Assembly: GCA_014323795.1 (NCBI GenBank)
Contig: JACONK010000001.1
Location: 65,138 to 129,137, forward strand
DNA from: Paracoccaceae bacterium
GTDB lineage: Bacteria; Pseudomonadota; Alphaproteobacteria; Rhodobacterales; Rhodobacteraceae
Length of the DNA stretch: 64,000 nucleotides
Direction of reading: 5' to 3'
Part shown: positions 30,155-39,797 of the stretch, piece by piece
Layout: every line of letters begins with the position of its first letter
How positions within the stretch are numbered: position 1 is the first letter of the stretch
Position numbers and translations under genes: made by a program
The notes under the pieces: generated by a model
The model's input: only the letters and a program-made list of their open reading frames with translations
What the model was told of the DNA's origin: nothing
Database searches by the model: none

Positions 30155-31447
30155 TCAAGCCGTTATGAAATTCTGCAGGCCACCAAGAACATTTGTGAAG
30201 TCGTCGCGACTCACGTCCCACAGGGTCAGGACGTTGCTGTTCAGGGTGAGCGTGGTGCTTTCATTCGTGCCATCCCCGTCCCTGTCGTGGGCGGCCATGG
30301 TTACATCACTAACATCCAGACCCTTGTATACGATGGAATCATTGCCCAAGTCAAAATCGGTGATAACCGTGCCATCGGCCCAGTCCTCTCTGAAGACGAA
30401 GAAGTCGAGATCAAAGCCATCTTCCTTGGCACCGCCAGTCAGCGTGTCCGCCCCGCCTTCGCTGACGAGCCGGTTGTTCTGGCCATCGCCGGTCAGGGTA
30501 TCGGCAAAGCGGGAACCGCGCACATTTTCGATGCTGTAGAGCCGGTCACCTTCGGCGGTGCCGCCGGAGTTCACCGTGCCATCAACCAGGCTGACGGTCA
30601 CGCCTTCACCGGAATCGCGGTAATCCGCCGTGTCCCGGCCGCCACGGCCACGGATCTCATCGGCCCCACCCCCGCCGCGAAAGAAGTTCTTGTTGTTTGC
30701 ACCAAAGCCACCGATACCCTTGAGCACATCGTCATGGGCGGTGCCGATGATGCCCTCTATACTCTTCAGTTTGTCGCCCTGGGCATGGCCGCCCCTGGCG
30801 GTGACAAATCCCAGGTCATCCTGTTCGCCTGCAAGGTTCACCCGCACACCGGCGTTCGAGGCGCTGTAACTGATCACATCGCGGCCATTGCCGCCATCGA
30901 TGGTATCGGCCCCGCGCCCGCCCGAAAAGACGTTCCTGCCACTGTTGCCAGTGAGGATATCAGAGAAGCGGGAGCCGGAGATGTTCTCAAAATTGCTGAT
31001 CACATCGCCCTGGGCGTGGCCGCCGCTGGCGGTGTTGTTACCCAAGTCTACGGTGACCGCGGCGTCGGAGGTGCTGTAATCCAGCCGGTCGTTACCCCCG
31101 CCGCCATCCATCGTGTCGCCACCGGCACCGCCCCTTAACAGGTTGTTGACGTCATTCCCGGTCAGGGAATCGCCGAAGGCAGAACCAAGAATGTGCTCAA
31201 TACCCTGCAGAATATCGCCCTGGGCATGGCCACCGACGCCGGTGCCATTCCCCGCGTTGGCCAGGGTCACGGTAACACCGACGTCAGAGGCCGTGTAATC
31301 CGCCCGGTCGCGGCCGGCACCGCCGTTCAGCGTATCGGCACCGGCACCGCCAGCCAAAATGTCCCTGCCGGCACCGCCGTTCAACGTGTCGTCCGCATTT
31401 GTGCCGTTCAGCGTATCGTTCCCGTCAGTTCCCGTAAAAAGTGGCAT
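30155..31447 (-). CDS. RTX-type calcium-binding repeat protein, probably secreted
   Basis: The 430-residue acidic, glycine-rich protein begins directly with hemolysin-type nonapeptides (GTDGNDTLNG, GGAGADTLNGGAGRD). Four longer units follow, each with a DY(S/T)xS(D/N)xGVxVxL strand, a GGHAQGD or related turn, an IE(N/H)IxGSxFxDxLTG strand and a GGxGxD turn. The C-terminus (FVFREDWADGTVITDFDLGN) is like that of type I-secreted proteins. No signal peptide or catalytic domain is visible, so it is probably a surface, adhesion or matrix protein exported by a type I system located elsewhere. It is downstream of purC on the same strand. Confidence 0.85.
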   Translation of the reverse strand: MPLFTGTDGNDTLNGTNADDTLNGGAGRDILAGGAGADTLNGGAGRDRADYTASDVGVTVTLANAGNGTGVGGHAQGDILQGIEHILGSAFGDSLTGNDVNNLLRGGAGGDTMDGGGGNDRLDYSTSDAAVTVDLGNNTASGGHAQGDVISNFENISGSRFSDILTGNSGRNVFSGGRGADTIDGGNGRDVISYSASNAGVRVNLAGEQDDLGFVTARGGHAQGDKLKSIEGIIGTAHDDVLKGIGGFGANNKNFFRGGGGADEIRGRGGRDTADYRDSGEGVTVSLVDGTVNSGGTAEGDRLYSIENVRGSRFADTLTGDGQNNRLVSEGGADTLTGGAKEDGFDLDFFVFREDWADGTVITDFDLGNDSIVYKGLDVSDVTMAAHDRDGDGTNESTTLTLNSNVLTLWDVSRDDFTNVLGGLQNFITA

Positions 31448-31549
31448 CTCATTCTCCTTTGATGAGGCGGTTTACAAAAAGCCGCCCAGCCTGCCACCTG
31501 TACCACAGACCCAAACAACCCCGTCAAGCATTAAAAACCCATAAAAATC

Positions 31550-31583
31550 AAAAACCGGTGCAGTGATTCTAATTCACCAGTTT
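31550..31583 (-). terminator. Possible rho-independent terminator at the end of purC
   Basis: On the minus strand the last purC codons (AACTGGTG) can pair with CACCGGTT downstream, with one G-U pair, a 14-base loop, and a run of T just after. Moderate evidence. Confidence 0.4.
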
Positions 31584-32327
31584 CGGCCCTTCAGCCACGT
31601 TGTTGGCGGGTATCAGGCCGAATCTTCGGGCGACCTCCGTATAGGCGTCTGCCAGGTTGCCCAGGTCGCGGCGGAAGACGTCTTTATCGAGCTTCCGGCC
31701 CGTCCTGATGTCCCACAACCGGCAGCTGTCGGGGCTTATTTCGTCGGCCACGACAAGGCGTTGAAAATCGCCGTCAAACTGGCGCCCGATCTCAATCTTG
31801 AAGTCCACCAGTTTGATACCGACGCCAAACATCAGGCCGCTTAGGCAATCGTTTGTTCTTAGGGCGATAGCGACCATATCGTCGATATCCTGCTGGCTCG
31901 CCCATTGAAACGCCAGGATGTGTTCCTCGGCTACCAGCGGGTCGCCGAGGTTATCATCCTTGTAGCGGAATTCCACGATGGGCCGGGGCAGGGGCGTACC
32001 TTCCTCCAGGTCCAGCATCCCGGAAATGGATCCGGCGGCAAGATTGCGCACGATAACCTCCAGCGGGATGATTTCCACCCGGTGGACCAGCTGCTCCCGC
32101 ATATTGAGGCGCCTGATGAAGTGGTTCGGGATGCCCGCCGCCGTCAGCCCGTTCATGAAATGCTCTGACAGGCGGTTGTTCAGCACACCCTTGCCTTCGA
32201 TCATATCCCGCTTTTGCGCATTATGCGCGGTCGCATCGTCCTTGAAATACTGGACCAGAGTGCCGGGTTCCGGCCCTTCGTAGAGGATCTTGGCCTTGCC
32301 TTCGTAAATCCTGGTGCGTCGTGCCAT
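31569..32327 (-). CDS. purC: Phosphoribosylaminoimidazole-succinocarboxamide synthase
   Basis: SAICAR synthase joins aspartate to CAIR in purine synthesis. The 252-residue protein starts [19 protein letters not shown] with the family's YEGKAK loop, and has [14 protein letters not shown] near residue 95 and [16 protein letters not shown] near 175. The frame extends 32 codons upstream, but the ATG at 32327 gives the family start. It is divergent from the DUF1476 gene by 137 bp and near purB. Confidence 0.95.
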   Translation of the reverse strand: MARRTRIYEGKAKILYEGPEPGTLVQYFKDDATAHNAQKRDMIEGKGVLNNRLSEHFMNGLTAAGIPNHFIRRLNMREQLVHRVEIIPLEVIVRNLAAGSISGMLDLEEGTPLPRPIVEFRYKDDNLGDPLVAEEHILAFQWASQQDIDDMVAIALRTNDCLSGLMFGVGIKLVDFKIEIGRQFDGDFQRLVVADEISPDSCRLWDIRTGRKLDKDVFRRDLGNLADAYTEVARRFGLIPANNVAEGPKLVN

Positions 32328-32464
32328 CCGGGCCTCCGGGGATGCGGGAATGGCGCATATGTATCCGGTTGCCCCGTCTGCGGCAAGCGGAACCATCTTG
32401 CAGCCGATGGTACTGCAATGCATATACGACCTGAGTATTCACAAATCCACAGGAGTGACCCGGA

Positions 32465-32782
32465 ATGTCTGTTTTTGATGATCGCCAGGATGCGTTTGAA
32501 AAGAAATTTGCCCATGACGCGGAACTGCAGTTCAAAGTCCAGGCGCGGCGCAACAAACTGCTGGGGCTGTGGGCGGCGGGGCTGCTTGGCAAATCCGGTG
32601 CCGAGGCGGACAAATACGCCGCAGACGTGGTGAAATCCGATTTCGAGGAAGCCGGTGACGAAGATGTCTTCCGCAAGGTTTTCGGCGACCTCGGTCCGGT
32701 GGCCGATGAACCCACAATCCGCGGCAAGATGGATACCCTGATGGCGGAAGCCAGGGCGCAAGTCATGTCGGAACCCGACTGA
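32465..32782 (+). CDS. DUF1476 protein, zeta-type inhibitor of F1 ATPase
   Basis: The 105-residue protein matches the alphaproteobacterial DUF1476 family, shown in Paracoccus to be the zeta subunit that blocks ATP hydrolysis by F1. The family start MSVFDDRQDAFEKKFAHDAE, the RRNKLLGLWAAGLLG helix and the SDFEEAGDEDVFRKVFGDL segment are all visible. AGGAG precedes the ATG. The gene lies between purC and purB rather than in the atp operon, as is common in this group. Confidence 0.93.
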   Translation: MSVFDDRQDAFEKKFAHDAELQFKVQARRNKLLGLWAAGLLGKSGAEADKYAADVVKSDFEEAGDEDVFRKVFGDLGPVADEPTIRGKMDTLMAEARAQVMSEPD

Positions 32783-32901
32783 AGCGTTTTCCCGGCACAG
32801 GCATCCGGTCTGCCGTGTGCAAACCCTTGCGGATGAACCCTGGCAGGAATGCGGCACCGGAACCGGTGAACCTTTCGGAACCGGCGAAATACCGCAGGGA
32901 A

Positions 32902-34215
32902 TCAGCGGGCAGTGACCCCAAAGACCCGGGCAAAAATCGTATCGACATGTCTGGTGTGATAGCCGGGGTCAAATGTTTCGTTGATCTTCTCGGGGCCAAG
33001 CGCGGCACACACCGCTGCGTCGCCAAGAAGTTCCTCACGGAAGTCCTTGCCCTCTTCCCACACTTTCATCGCGTTGCGCTGAACGAGTTCGTAGGCGTGT
33101 TCCCGGCTGATACCGGCCCGGATCAGGGCGAGCAGGACGCGCTGGCTCATCACTAGGCCGCGGAACCTGTTCATGTTGGTGGCCATGTTGTCGGGGTAGA
33201 GCACAAGCTTATCGATCACATCGGTCAGGCGGGCAAGCGCGAAGTCAAGCGTGACTGTAGCGTCGGGGCCGATAGCGCGTTCCACCGAACTGTGCGCGAT
33301 GTCCCGCTCATGCCAGAGCGTGACGTTTTCCATCGCGGGGATGACCGCCATGCGAACAAGGCGGGCAAGGCCGCAGAGGTTTTCGGTCAGCACCGGGTTA
33401 CGCTTGTGCGGCATGGCGGACGAGCCCTTTTGACCCTTTGAGAAGAACTCTTCGGCCTCCAGCACCTCGGTGCGCTGCATGTGGCGGATTTCGGTCGCGA
33501 TGTTTTCGACCGAGCTGGCCACCACACCGAGCGTTGCAAAAAATGCCGCGTGGCGGTCGCGGGGGATAACCTGGGTGGAAATCGGCTCCGGCATCAGGCC
33601 GAGTTTCGCGCAAACGTGGTCTTCCACCTGCGGGTCGATGTGGGCGAACGTGCCGACCGCACCGGATATTGCACCAGTGGCGATTTCTGTCCGGGCAGTG
33701 CGCAGGCGGGCCAGGTTGCGGGTCATCTCTGCATAGAAGCGGGCGAAGGTAAGCCCCATGGTCGTGGGTTCTGCATGAATGCCGTGGGACCGGCCAATGC
33801 GCAGGGTATCCTTGTATTCATATGCGCGGCGCCTGAGCACGGCCAGCAGACCCTCAATATCCGCGTACAACAGGTCAGCGGCGCGGGTCAGCTGAATGTT
33901 GAAACAGGTATCGAGTACATCCGACGATGTCATGCCCTGGTGTACGAACCGCGCCTCCGGGCTGCCGACAAGCTCCGCCAGATGGGTGAGGAAGGCGATG
34001 ACGTCGTGCCTGGTGACGGCCTCAATCTCGGCAATGCGGGCGATATCAAAGGTCATATCCCCGGCTTTCCACACCGCTTCCGCGTTTTCCCGCGGGATCA
34101 CGCCAAGGTCAGCCATGGCGTCGCAGGCATGGGCCTCAATCTCATACCAAATGCGGAACCTTGTTTCAGGGCTCCAGACGGCAGCCATATCGGGGCGGGA
34201 GTAGCGGGGGATCAT
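32902..34215 (-). CDS. purB: Adenylosuccinate lyase
   Basis: This enzyme removes fumarate from SAICAR and adenylosuccinate in purine synthesis. The 437-residue protein has the N-terminal MIPRYSRPDMAAVWSPE, the HQGMTSSDVLDTCFN block, and the superfamily signature GSSAMPHKRNP near residue 270. The ATG at 34215 with GAAGG upstream is chosen over a frame 74 codons longer that lacks family sequence. It converges with the DUF1476 gene. Confidence 0.95.
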   Translation of the reverse strand: MIPRYSRPDMAAVWSPETRFRIWYEIEAHACDAMADLGVIPRENAEAVWKAGDMTFDIARIAEIEAVTRHDVIAFLTHLAELVGSPEARFVHQGMTSSDVLDTCFNIQLTRAADLLYADIEGLLAVLRRRAYEYKDTLRIGRSHGIHAEPTTMGLTFARFYAEMTRNLARLRTARTEIATGAISGAVGTFAHIDPQVEDHVCAKLGLMPEPISTQVIPRDRHAAFFATLGVVASSVENIATEIRHMQRTEVLEAEEFFSKGQKGSSAMPHKRNPVLTENLCGLARLVRMAVIPAMENVTLWHERDIAHSSVERAIGPDATVTLDFALARLTDVIDKLVLYPDNMATNMNRFRGLVMSQRVLLALIRAGISREHAYELVQRNAMKVWEEGKDFREELLGDAAVCAALGPEKINETFDPGYHTRHVDTIFARVFGVTAR

Positions 34216-34479
34216 GCGTACGCCTTCGTTATGTGCAGGTGTGGCGCACGGTCTAGAGCAGCTGCGGTTCAAGGGCAAGGGAAGAACCCCATGACGGGGA
34301 TGCTGCCCACACCACACCTGAACCCTGATCCGGCCGGTAAGGGTTTGCTGAATCCGGCAGGACACCTTAAAATACGGGCCATGGCAACCGGGGCGGCCAG
34401 CACCCGCAGGGATACGCCTGTTGCGCCGACTGCACAATCACGATCATGCGCGGCCCGTTCAGACAGATGAAACCGAAGG

Positions 34480-34788
34480 TCATCCGCAATACGCCCGCTG
34501 CACAAGGCCTGCAGCACTGGTGCGCAGGTTCAGGCGGCTGATGTCGTAATCCTGGGCAACCACGGTCCCCGGCGGGATGATGCGGACAGGGCCCTGGTGG
34601 CCGAATGCCGCCTGGCTGGCCGTCAGGCCGAGCAGCGGTGCCGGGTCACCGCCGGCGATGCAGTCAAAGTATTGCTGGTCAGCGGGTGCAGGGGGCAGTG
34701 TGTCGGGTGGCGGCGGAACTTCGGACCCGTTGCAGGCTGACAGAATCAGGGCCGGGATGATCAGGGCGGGAAGCATTTTTTTAACCAT
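34480..34788 (-). CDS. Small lipoprotein with an I78-type inhibitor-like domain
   Basis: The 102-residue protein has a lipoprotein signal (MVKKMLPALIIPALILSAC) with the lipobox LSAC placing the modified Cys at about residue 19, then a Pro-rich linker. The mature part has a Cys pair and the pattern GPVRIIPPGTVVAQDY...RLNLRTSAAGLVQRAYCG, typical of the peptidase inhibitor I78 family. It is probably periplasmic and lipid-anchored. It lies downstream of ABC permease genes where ATPase genes would be expected, but its start is 245 bp away, so it is probably a separate gene. Confidence 0.8.
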   Translation of the reverse strand: MVKKMLPALIIPALILSACNGSEVPPPPDTLPPAPADQQYFDCIAGGDPAPLLGLTASQAAFGHQGPVRIIPPGTVVAQDYDISRLNLRTSAAGLVQRAYCG

Positions 34789-35033
34789 AACAGATTTTCC
34801 TTGTGCGCCGCGGCCACACTGTGGTGCAGGTGAATGACGCAGCACTGCCCCTTGTGATGACGCGCAAGGGCAAGCGGCCAAGGCACACACCTTTCGCGTA
34901 GGCCGTATCTGCCGTATAAATCAACGGGGTCAGGGACGACAAGGATATCGCCCCTGTCTGCCGGGAGCCCTGTTGTGCATCCTGCCAGAATTGGCACCGC
35001 TTGCCACAGGCACATCCGTATCTGGCGGTTCGT

Positions 35034-36635
35034 CTATTCGCGTAGCGACTGTTCCCGCAGGCCGTCTGCTGTCAGATTCAGGCCAAGCACGAGGCTCAGG
35101 AGGCTCAGCGCGGGCGGCAGCACCGGATGCAGGTAAACCGACAGAAGCTTGCGCCCTTCGTTAATAGTTGATCCCCAGTCCGGGCTTTCGGGCGGCAGGC
35201 CCAGCCCGAAGAACCCCAGGGTTCCCAGAAGGATCGTGGCGTAGCCGATGCGCAGACAGAAATCGACAATCAGCGGGCCACGCACGTTGGGAAGAATTTC
35301 CCAAAGCATGATATACCATGGCGTTTCACCACGGGTGCGCGCCGCCGCCACATAGTCGCGTGATTTTACATCAAGAGTCAGGCCGCGCATGATCCGGAAG
35401 ATGGTGGGGGAGTTCACAAATACAACCGAGATGAACACCACCAGTACACCGGCAGGGATGTCAAAAAGATCGAGCACCGCCGGCCAGAAATCCACCAGCG
35501 TGCCACGGCCGGATTCGGAAACAGTCGAGAAATAGACCCAAAAGCCCCCTGCCAGGATGAGCCCCAGAAGCGTGTAATTTACCGCCGGCCGGATATGAAA
35601 CCTTGAGTTGATCAGCACCGTCATAAAGATGATCGGGAACAGAAAGAACACCGCCGCCAGGTAGTTGGGCAGGCCCGTCTGAATGATTTCCGGCGTCACC
35701 AGCAGGTAGAACAGCAATATGACCGGAAAAGCCAGGATCAGGTTCGCCACAAAGGATAAAAGCGTATCAAGCGTGGTGCGCAGCATGATGCCGAAAATCA
35801 CGATGCAGACAGCACCGAGCACGAGCCCGTTTAGAACCCCCGAAGACAGGATCACCGCAATGGTTGCGCCCGCCAGGACCGCCGCCACGACGCGGGAACC
35901 GGCGGTGCCCCAACGCATGGCGTTGCCGGTATAATAGCCGGCTGGCAAACCCAGGGTGATGCCGACAATGTAACCGAAGAACGTCGCCAGCGGCGCGATC
36001 TGCAGCACAACGGAGGAGCCGTGCACCACGCGGCTGAAAACATCGCGGGCAAGCGTGTCGCCGCCCAGAAGGTAATACTGGAACGCGCCCTCTTCCGCGG
36101 TGCGCACGGGGGTGCCGGGAGGCTTGTTTTTCATGCCGGACAGCTGGCTTAACGGATCGTGGGTGGCGATCCAGCCAAAGACACCGGAATAGAACGCGGT
36201 GAAAACCCAGAACATGACGATGGCAAAGCCGATCATACCCACCGGGCTGTCAAACAATTTGCCGTAAAGCCCAAGCCGCGCTTTCAGCCTGATTGATACG
36301 CCGAACAGCACAATAAGGCTGATCCACACCGGCAGAAGCCGGGTGGAGATAGCCCCGATGATGCCCTTCGCCCCGGTCCCTGAAACGAGAAGCCCGCCAA
36401 CGATATAGGCGAGTATTACCAGCACCACGGCACCCAGGCAGATCAGGCTTGCCTGCCGGGAATAGTCGATGGCGGCCTTTTTGCGATCCCCCAGCACACC
36501 CGAGGCCGGTTGCGCGGCAGGCACGAAGGAAAGAATAATCTGTGTCAGCGCGGCCAGCACAAGCGCGGCGGCGACCAGCATCAGAAGCGGATTCAGGACG
36601 GGACCAAGTATGCCGGTCCAGGTAAGCGGTTCCAT
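35034..36635 (-). CDS. Peptide/nickel-type ABC transporter permease (DppC-like), long form
   Basis: The 533-residue inner-membrane permease ends with the DppC-type core: the LGGDTLARDVFSRVVHGSSV segment near 190-210, the EAA loop YVAAARTRGETPWYIMLWEI near 430-450, and the C-terminal GLNLTADGLREQSLRE. It is about 200 residues longer than usual DppC because of extra hydrophobic helices at the N-terminus and in the middle. It follows the DppB-like gene by 12 bp. The stop is followed by no ATP-binding protein gene. Confidence 0.88.
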   Translation of the reverse strand: MEPLTWTGILGPVLNPLLMLVAAALVLAALTQIILSFVPAAQPASGVLGDRKKAAIDYSRQASLICLGAVVLVILAYIVGGLLVSGTGAKGIIGAISTRLLPVWISLIVLFGVSIRLKARLGLYGKLFDSPVGMIGFAIVMFWVFTAFYSGVFGWIATHDPLSQLSGMKNKPPGTPVRTAEEGAFQYYLLGGDTLARDVFSRVVHGSSVVLQIAPLATFFGYIVGITLGLPAGYYTGNAMRWGTAGSRVVAAVLAGATIAVILSSGVLNGLVLGAVCIVIFGIMLRTTLDTLLSFVANLILAFPVILLFYLLVTPEIIQTGLPNYLAAVFFLFPIIFMTVLINSRFHIRPAVNYTLLGLILAGGFWVYFSTVSESGRGTLVDFWPAVLDLFDIPAGVLVVFISVVFVNSPTIFRIMRGLTLDVKSRDYVAAARTRGETPWYIMLWEILPNVRGPLIVDFCLRIGYATILLGTLGFFGLGLPPESPDWGSTINEGRKLLSVYLHPVLPPALSLLSLVLGLNLTADGLREQSLRE

Positions 36636-36647
36636 AACTCCGATCCC

Positions 36648-37694
36648 TTATGAGATGCGAATGCGCGGGTTCAGGTAAAGATAGCCGATGTCAGAGATCA
36701 GTTGCGTCAGCAGCACGATCACCACGGATACGACAGATACCGCCAGCAGCATGTCAATGTCGTTATTGCCTGCGGCCTGCACCAGAAGCCACCCGAAGCC
36801 TTTGTAGTTGAACAGCGTCTCAGTAATGACGACACCGGTCAGCAGGTAGGGGATCTGCAGCACGATCACCGTAAAAGGGGCGATAAGCGCATTGCGCAGG
36901 GCGTGTTTCAGAACCTGATCGCGGAAGCGTACCCCCTTCAGCCGTGCGGTGCGGATGTAGTGGGCGGTCATAACCTCGGCCATACTCGCCCGTGTCATAC
37001 GGGCGATGTAGCCGATATTATAGAGTGCGATGGTCAGCACCGGCAGCAGGAAATTCTCGATATTCGGATTTTCCATGGCTTCCGTGGCGGATCCTTTGAA
37101 CCATTTCAGCCCCACGGCAGAACTGGTGAAAACGGCGATCAGAACAACGCCCGAAACGTATTCCGGCGTGGCCGATGTAACGATGGAAAAGGTGGATAGC
37201 GTCCGGTCTCCCTTGGAACCTTCACGCATGCCTGCCAGCACCCCGATGGCCAGCGCAATCGGCACCGTCAGGAGCAGTGCCCAGAACATAAGGTAGCCAG
37301 TCAGGCCCAGACGTTTCCAGACCACGTCGTTTACGGGTTCCTTGAATTGCGTGGACCAGCCCCAGCTGCCCTGCAGAATACCGCAGAAATTCGGGGCCGC
37401 CTCCACGGTGGCACCGGAATAGGCGCAGCGGGAGCGGATCTCGCCATCCGTGCCCTCAATCTTGCCGTAGGGCAGGACGCCGAGCCAGCGCCCGTATTTC
37501 ACAAATGTGTTGTCCGTGTAGCCCCGATTGTCGAGCCAGGAAAACACCTCTTGATCCGACATGCGGAAGTTGCCCTGCGTTTTGGCAAGCTTTTCAAGGT
37601 TTGGATAAAGGTTTGTCATGAAAAAAACGACCAGCGTCAGGCAGATGGCTGTCACAGCCATGATACCAGAACGCCTAAGAATGAACGATCCCAT
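36648..37694 (-). CDS. Peptide/nickel-type ABC transporter permease (DppB-like)
   Basis: The 348-residue permease starts with a signal-anchor helix (RSGIMAVTAICLTLVVFFMT) and has about six helices. The EAA loop is seen as YIRTARLKGVRFRDQVLKHA near 245-265. The periplasmic loop after TM1 is longer than usual and contains two cysteines. Together with the DppC-like gene it forms the membrane channel of an oligopeptide or related importer. It lies 131 bp downstream of the binding-protein gene, with a hairpin in between. Confidence 0.9.
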   Translation of the reverse strand: MGSFILRRSGIMAVTAICLTLVVFFMTNLYPNLEKLAKTQGNFRMSDQEVFSWLDNRGYTDNTFVKYGRWLGVLPYGKIEGTDGEIRSRCAYSGATVEAAPNFCGILQGSWGWSTQFKEPVNDVVWKRLGLTGYLMFWALLLTVPIALAIGVLAGMREGSKGDRTLSTFSIVTSATPEYVSGVVLIAVFTSSAVGLKWFKGSATEAMENPNIENFLLPVLTIALYNIGYIARMTRASMAEVMTAHYIRTARLKGVRFRDQVLKHALRNALIAPFTVIVLQIPYLLTGVVITETLFNYKGFGWLLVQAAGNNDIDMLLAVSVVSVVIVLLTQLISDIGYLYLNPRIRIS

Positions 37695-37782
37695 GTCGCA
37701 CCCTGCTTTCCCTGTTGGTCTCGGCTGGTTCCGGGTTCAGGTCAGGCGTTTATTCCGGCACTTGTGCGTACGCCCTGGTCTG

Positions 37783-37814
37783 AAAAGGCCGCCCCCGGGA
37801 TATCCCGTGCGGCC
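37783..37814 (-). terminator. Intercistronic hairpin after the ABC binding-protein gene
   Basis: On the minus strand GGCCGC and GCGGCC (37787-37814) flank an inner CGGGATATCCCG palindrome, followed by TTTT. It lies 12 bp after the binding-protein stop. Such hairpins often limit read-through so that the binding protein is made in excess of the permeases. Confidence 0.6.
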
Positions 37815-37825
37815 TCTGGTCATGA

Positions 37826-39466
37826 TCAGGCCCTGAAGCCCCACTTGTAAACCTGCGGCAGGTAGGCAATGTGCATGTCTACCCCCACCATGTTTTCCTT
37901 GTGGTGGCGCGTCAGAGTACGCCAATAGGGCTGACAGATCACGCCTTCCTCGATCAGGATTGCCTGGAGCCTGCCCATCACCCTGCGGCGCTTTTCAGCG
38001 TCGGCGATGGCGTTGGCTTCCGTCAGCAGGCTGTCGAATTCCGCGTTGCTGAACGCGGTTTCGTTCCATGCCTCGCCGGACCTGTAGGCCAGGCCCAGTA
38101 TCTGTGTGCCCAGCGGGCGGTGGTTCCAGTTCGTTGAGGAATAGGGATATTTCGCCCAGTCATTCCAGAACGAGGAGCCCGGCAGGATGGTGCGCTTTAC
38201 CCTGATGCCGGCTTTGCGCAGCTGGTCTGCAACGGCATCGGTGGTATTTTTGCGCCAATTGTCGTCGAGCGAGATCAGCTCGTGTTCAAAGTCGGGCGCG
38301 GCTGCATCCATCATCTCTTTTGCTTTGGCCGGATCATACGGGGCACGGGTCACGGCCGGGTCGAATTCCGGATGGATCGGGCCGACATGGCAGTTGTCCG
38401 CCACAATACCCTGGCCGTTCACGCCAAGCTCGAGGCAGACCGCGTTGTCCACAGCCATGGTCAGGGCCTGACGCACCTCTTTCTTGTCGTAAGGGGGGTT
38501 GTCCTGGTTCGGGCGGATGACAATGGTCGCGGCGGAAACCACGTCCGACCGGGTCAGGCCCAGGCCGGTCATGATGTCGATGAATTCACCGCGGGATTCA
38601 TAGTTCATGTCGATCTCGCCGGCTTCAAATGCGGCGATGAAAGCGGAATCGTCGGTGCCATAGTCGATGAACTCGATCCGGTCGATGTAACCGCCCTTGC
38701 CGGCGGCGTAGCCCCACCAGTCGTGGTCTTCGTTGCGCACGACGACAGCTTTCACACCGACTTCCAGCGATTCCGGCTTCATGAAGCCTGTACCAACAGC
38801 GGTGCCCAGCATGTCTTCCGGGTTGTGTGAGGCATGCACGATAGCAGCCGGATATTCGGTCATGCCCGGGATGATGGTGATGTCGGACGAAGAGGTCTTC
38901 AGCCTCACGGTGTGGCTGTCGACGACGGTGATCGCGCCTTCGGCGGCCCTTTTTGTCTCCGGATCGATCAGCGATGCCATGCGGCTTGCCATGGAATTGC
39001 CCTCAACCTCTTTCTCACACCAGCCGGTGATGTTGCGGGCCACATCTTCCGCGGTGAAGTCGTCACCGTTGTTCCACTTTACGCCTTTGCGGACGTTCAG
39101 CGTGTATTCGGTTGCGTCCTCGTTTACCTCCCAGCTTTCCAGCAGCAGGCCCTCGAAGGTTCCGTCGGAGTTGTATTCGACCAGGTATTCCAGCCAGCCG
39201 GCGGTAAAGTGGGCGATCTGGGGCCAGTCGTAGGTGCGCGGGTCTTTCAGCGCACGGACTTCCAGCTGCATACGAATCGTACCGCCTTTCATGGCAGGGG
39301 CCGCCGCTTTCGCAGGGGTCGCCCCAATGGCCGCATAGGCCGCAGCGGACGTCACGCCCAGGGCCGTAGTGCGGGCCAGGAACTCACGACGCGACAGGCA
39401 CCCCGTCCTGTGCTCTTCGGCATACATCGCCAGTGCCGGATGCGGGTTTTTATCAGACGTGGTCAT
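37826..39466 (-). CDS. ABC transporter substrate-binding protein, family 5 (peptide/nickel type), Tat signal
   Basis: The 546-residue protein has an N-terminal twin-arginine signal ([14 protein letters not shown], Ala-rich h-region, ending near TPAKAA) and then the SBP_bac_5 fold. It shows [20 protein letters not shown] and [15 protein letters not shown], then [12 protein letters not shown], and a C-terminal [18 protein letters not shown] helix. GGGAG precedes the ATG. It captures peptides or another small solute in the periplasm for the two downstream permeases. Confidence 0.92.
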   Translation of the reverse strand: MTTSDKNPHPALAMYAEEHRTGCLSRREFLARTTALGVTSAAAYAAIGATPAKAAAPAMKGGTIRMQLEVRALKDPRTYDWPQIAHFTAGWLEYLVEYNSDGTFEGLLLESWEVNEDATEYTLNVRKGVKWNNGDDFTAEDVARNITGWCEKEVEGNSMASRMASLIDPETKRAAEGAITVVDSHTVRLKTSSSDITIIPGMTEYPAAIVHASHNPEDMLGTAVGTGFMKPESLEVGVKAVVVRNEDHDWWGYAAGKGGYIDRIEFIDYGTDDSAFIAAFEAGEIDMNYESRGEFIDIMTGLGLTRSDVVSAATIVIRPNQDNPPYDKKEVRQALTMAVDNAVCLELGVNGQGIVADNCHVGPIHPEFDPAVTRAPYDPAKAKEMMDAAAPDFEHELISLDDNWRKNTTDAVADQLRKAGIRVKRTILPGSSFWNDWAKYPYSSTNWNHRPLGTQILGLAYRSGEAWNETAFSNAEFDSLLTEANAIADAEKRRRVMGRLQAILIEEGVICQPYWRTLTRHHKENMVGVDMHIAYLPQVYKWGFRA

Positions 39467-39797
39467 ATTTTGCTCCCTGATTGACCAAAGTTATTGCATC
39501 AAGGCAAACACATATCCGCATGGATTGCAAGCGGCTATCCGGTACGAATCAATTTTGGTGTCGCTACTGCGGCGTCGTGCCTTGGATAATGCGCTGTCCG
39601 TTGTGCTCTTTGACACCCGGATGTAACCTGTTCGGGCCATCACGAACCTTAAATCCGCGGTTCCGGCTGTGCGGACCAAAGGCTGCCTATCGGTGAACCC
39701 GCCGGGCCGCGTCCTTCAACTTCCGGTCCGCCGGTGTCCGGTTTCCCTCTTGCCGGGGGTGACGGACCGCTGACAGAAGGCGCATAACCTGCACACA
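39467..39797. other. 331-bp gap upstream of the binding-protein gene
   Basis: No gene was recognised. It presumably holds the promoter of the ABC transporter operon and the 3' end of the miaA transcript. Confidence 0.4.

Noticed and set aside
29930-31138. 402-codon plus-strand open frame with repeats of GG-rich sequence
   Set aside because: It is the antisense of the RTX repeat gene; its regularity comes from the repeated GGxGxD codons on the minus strand.
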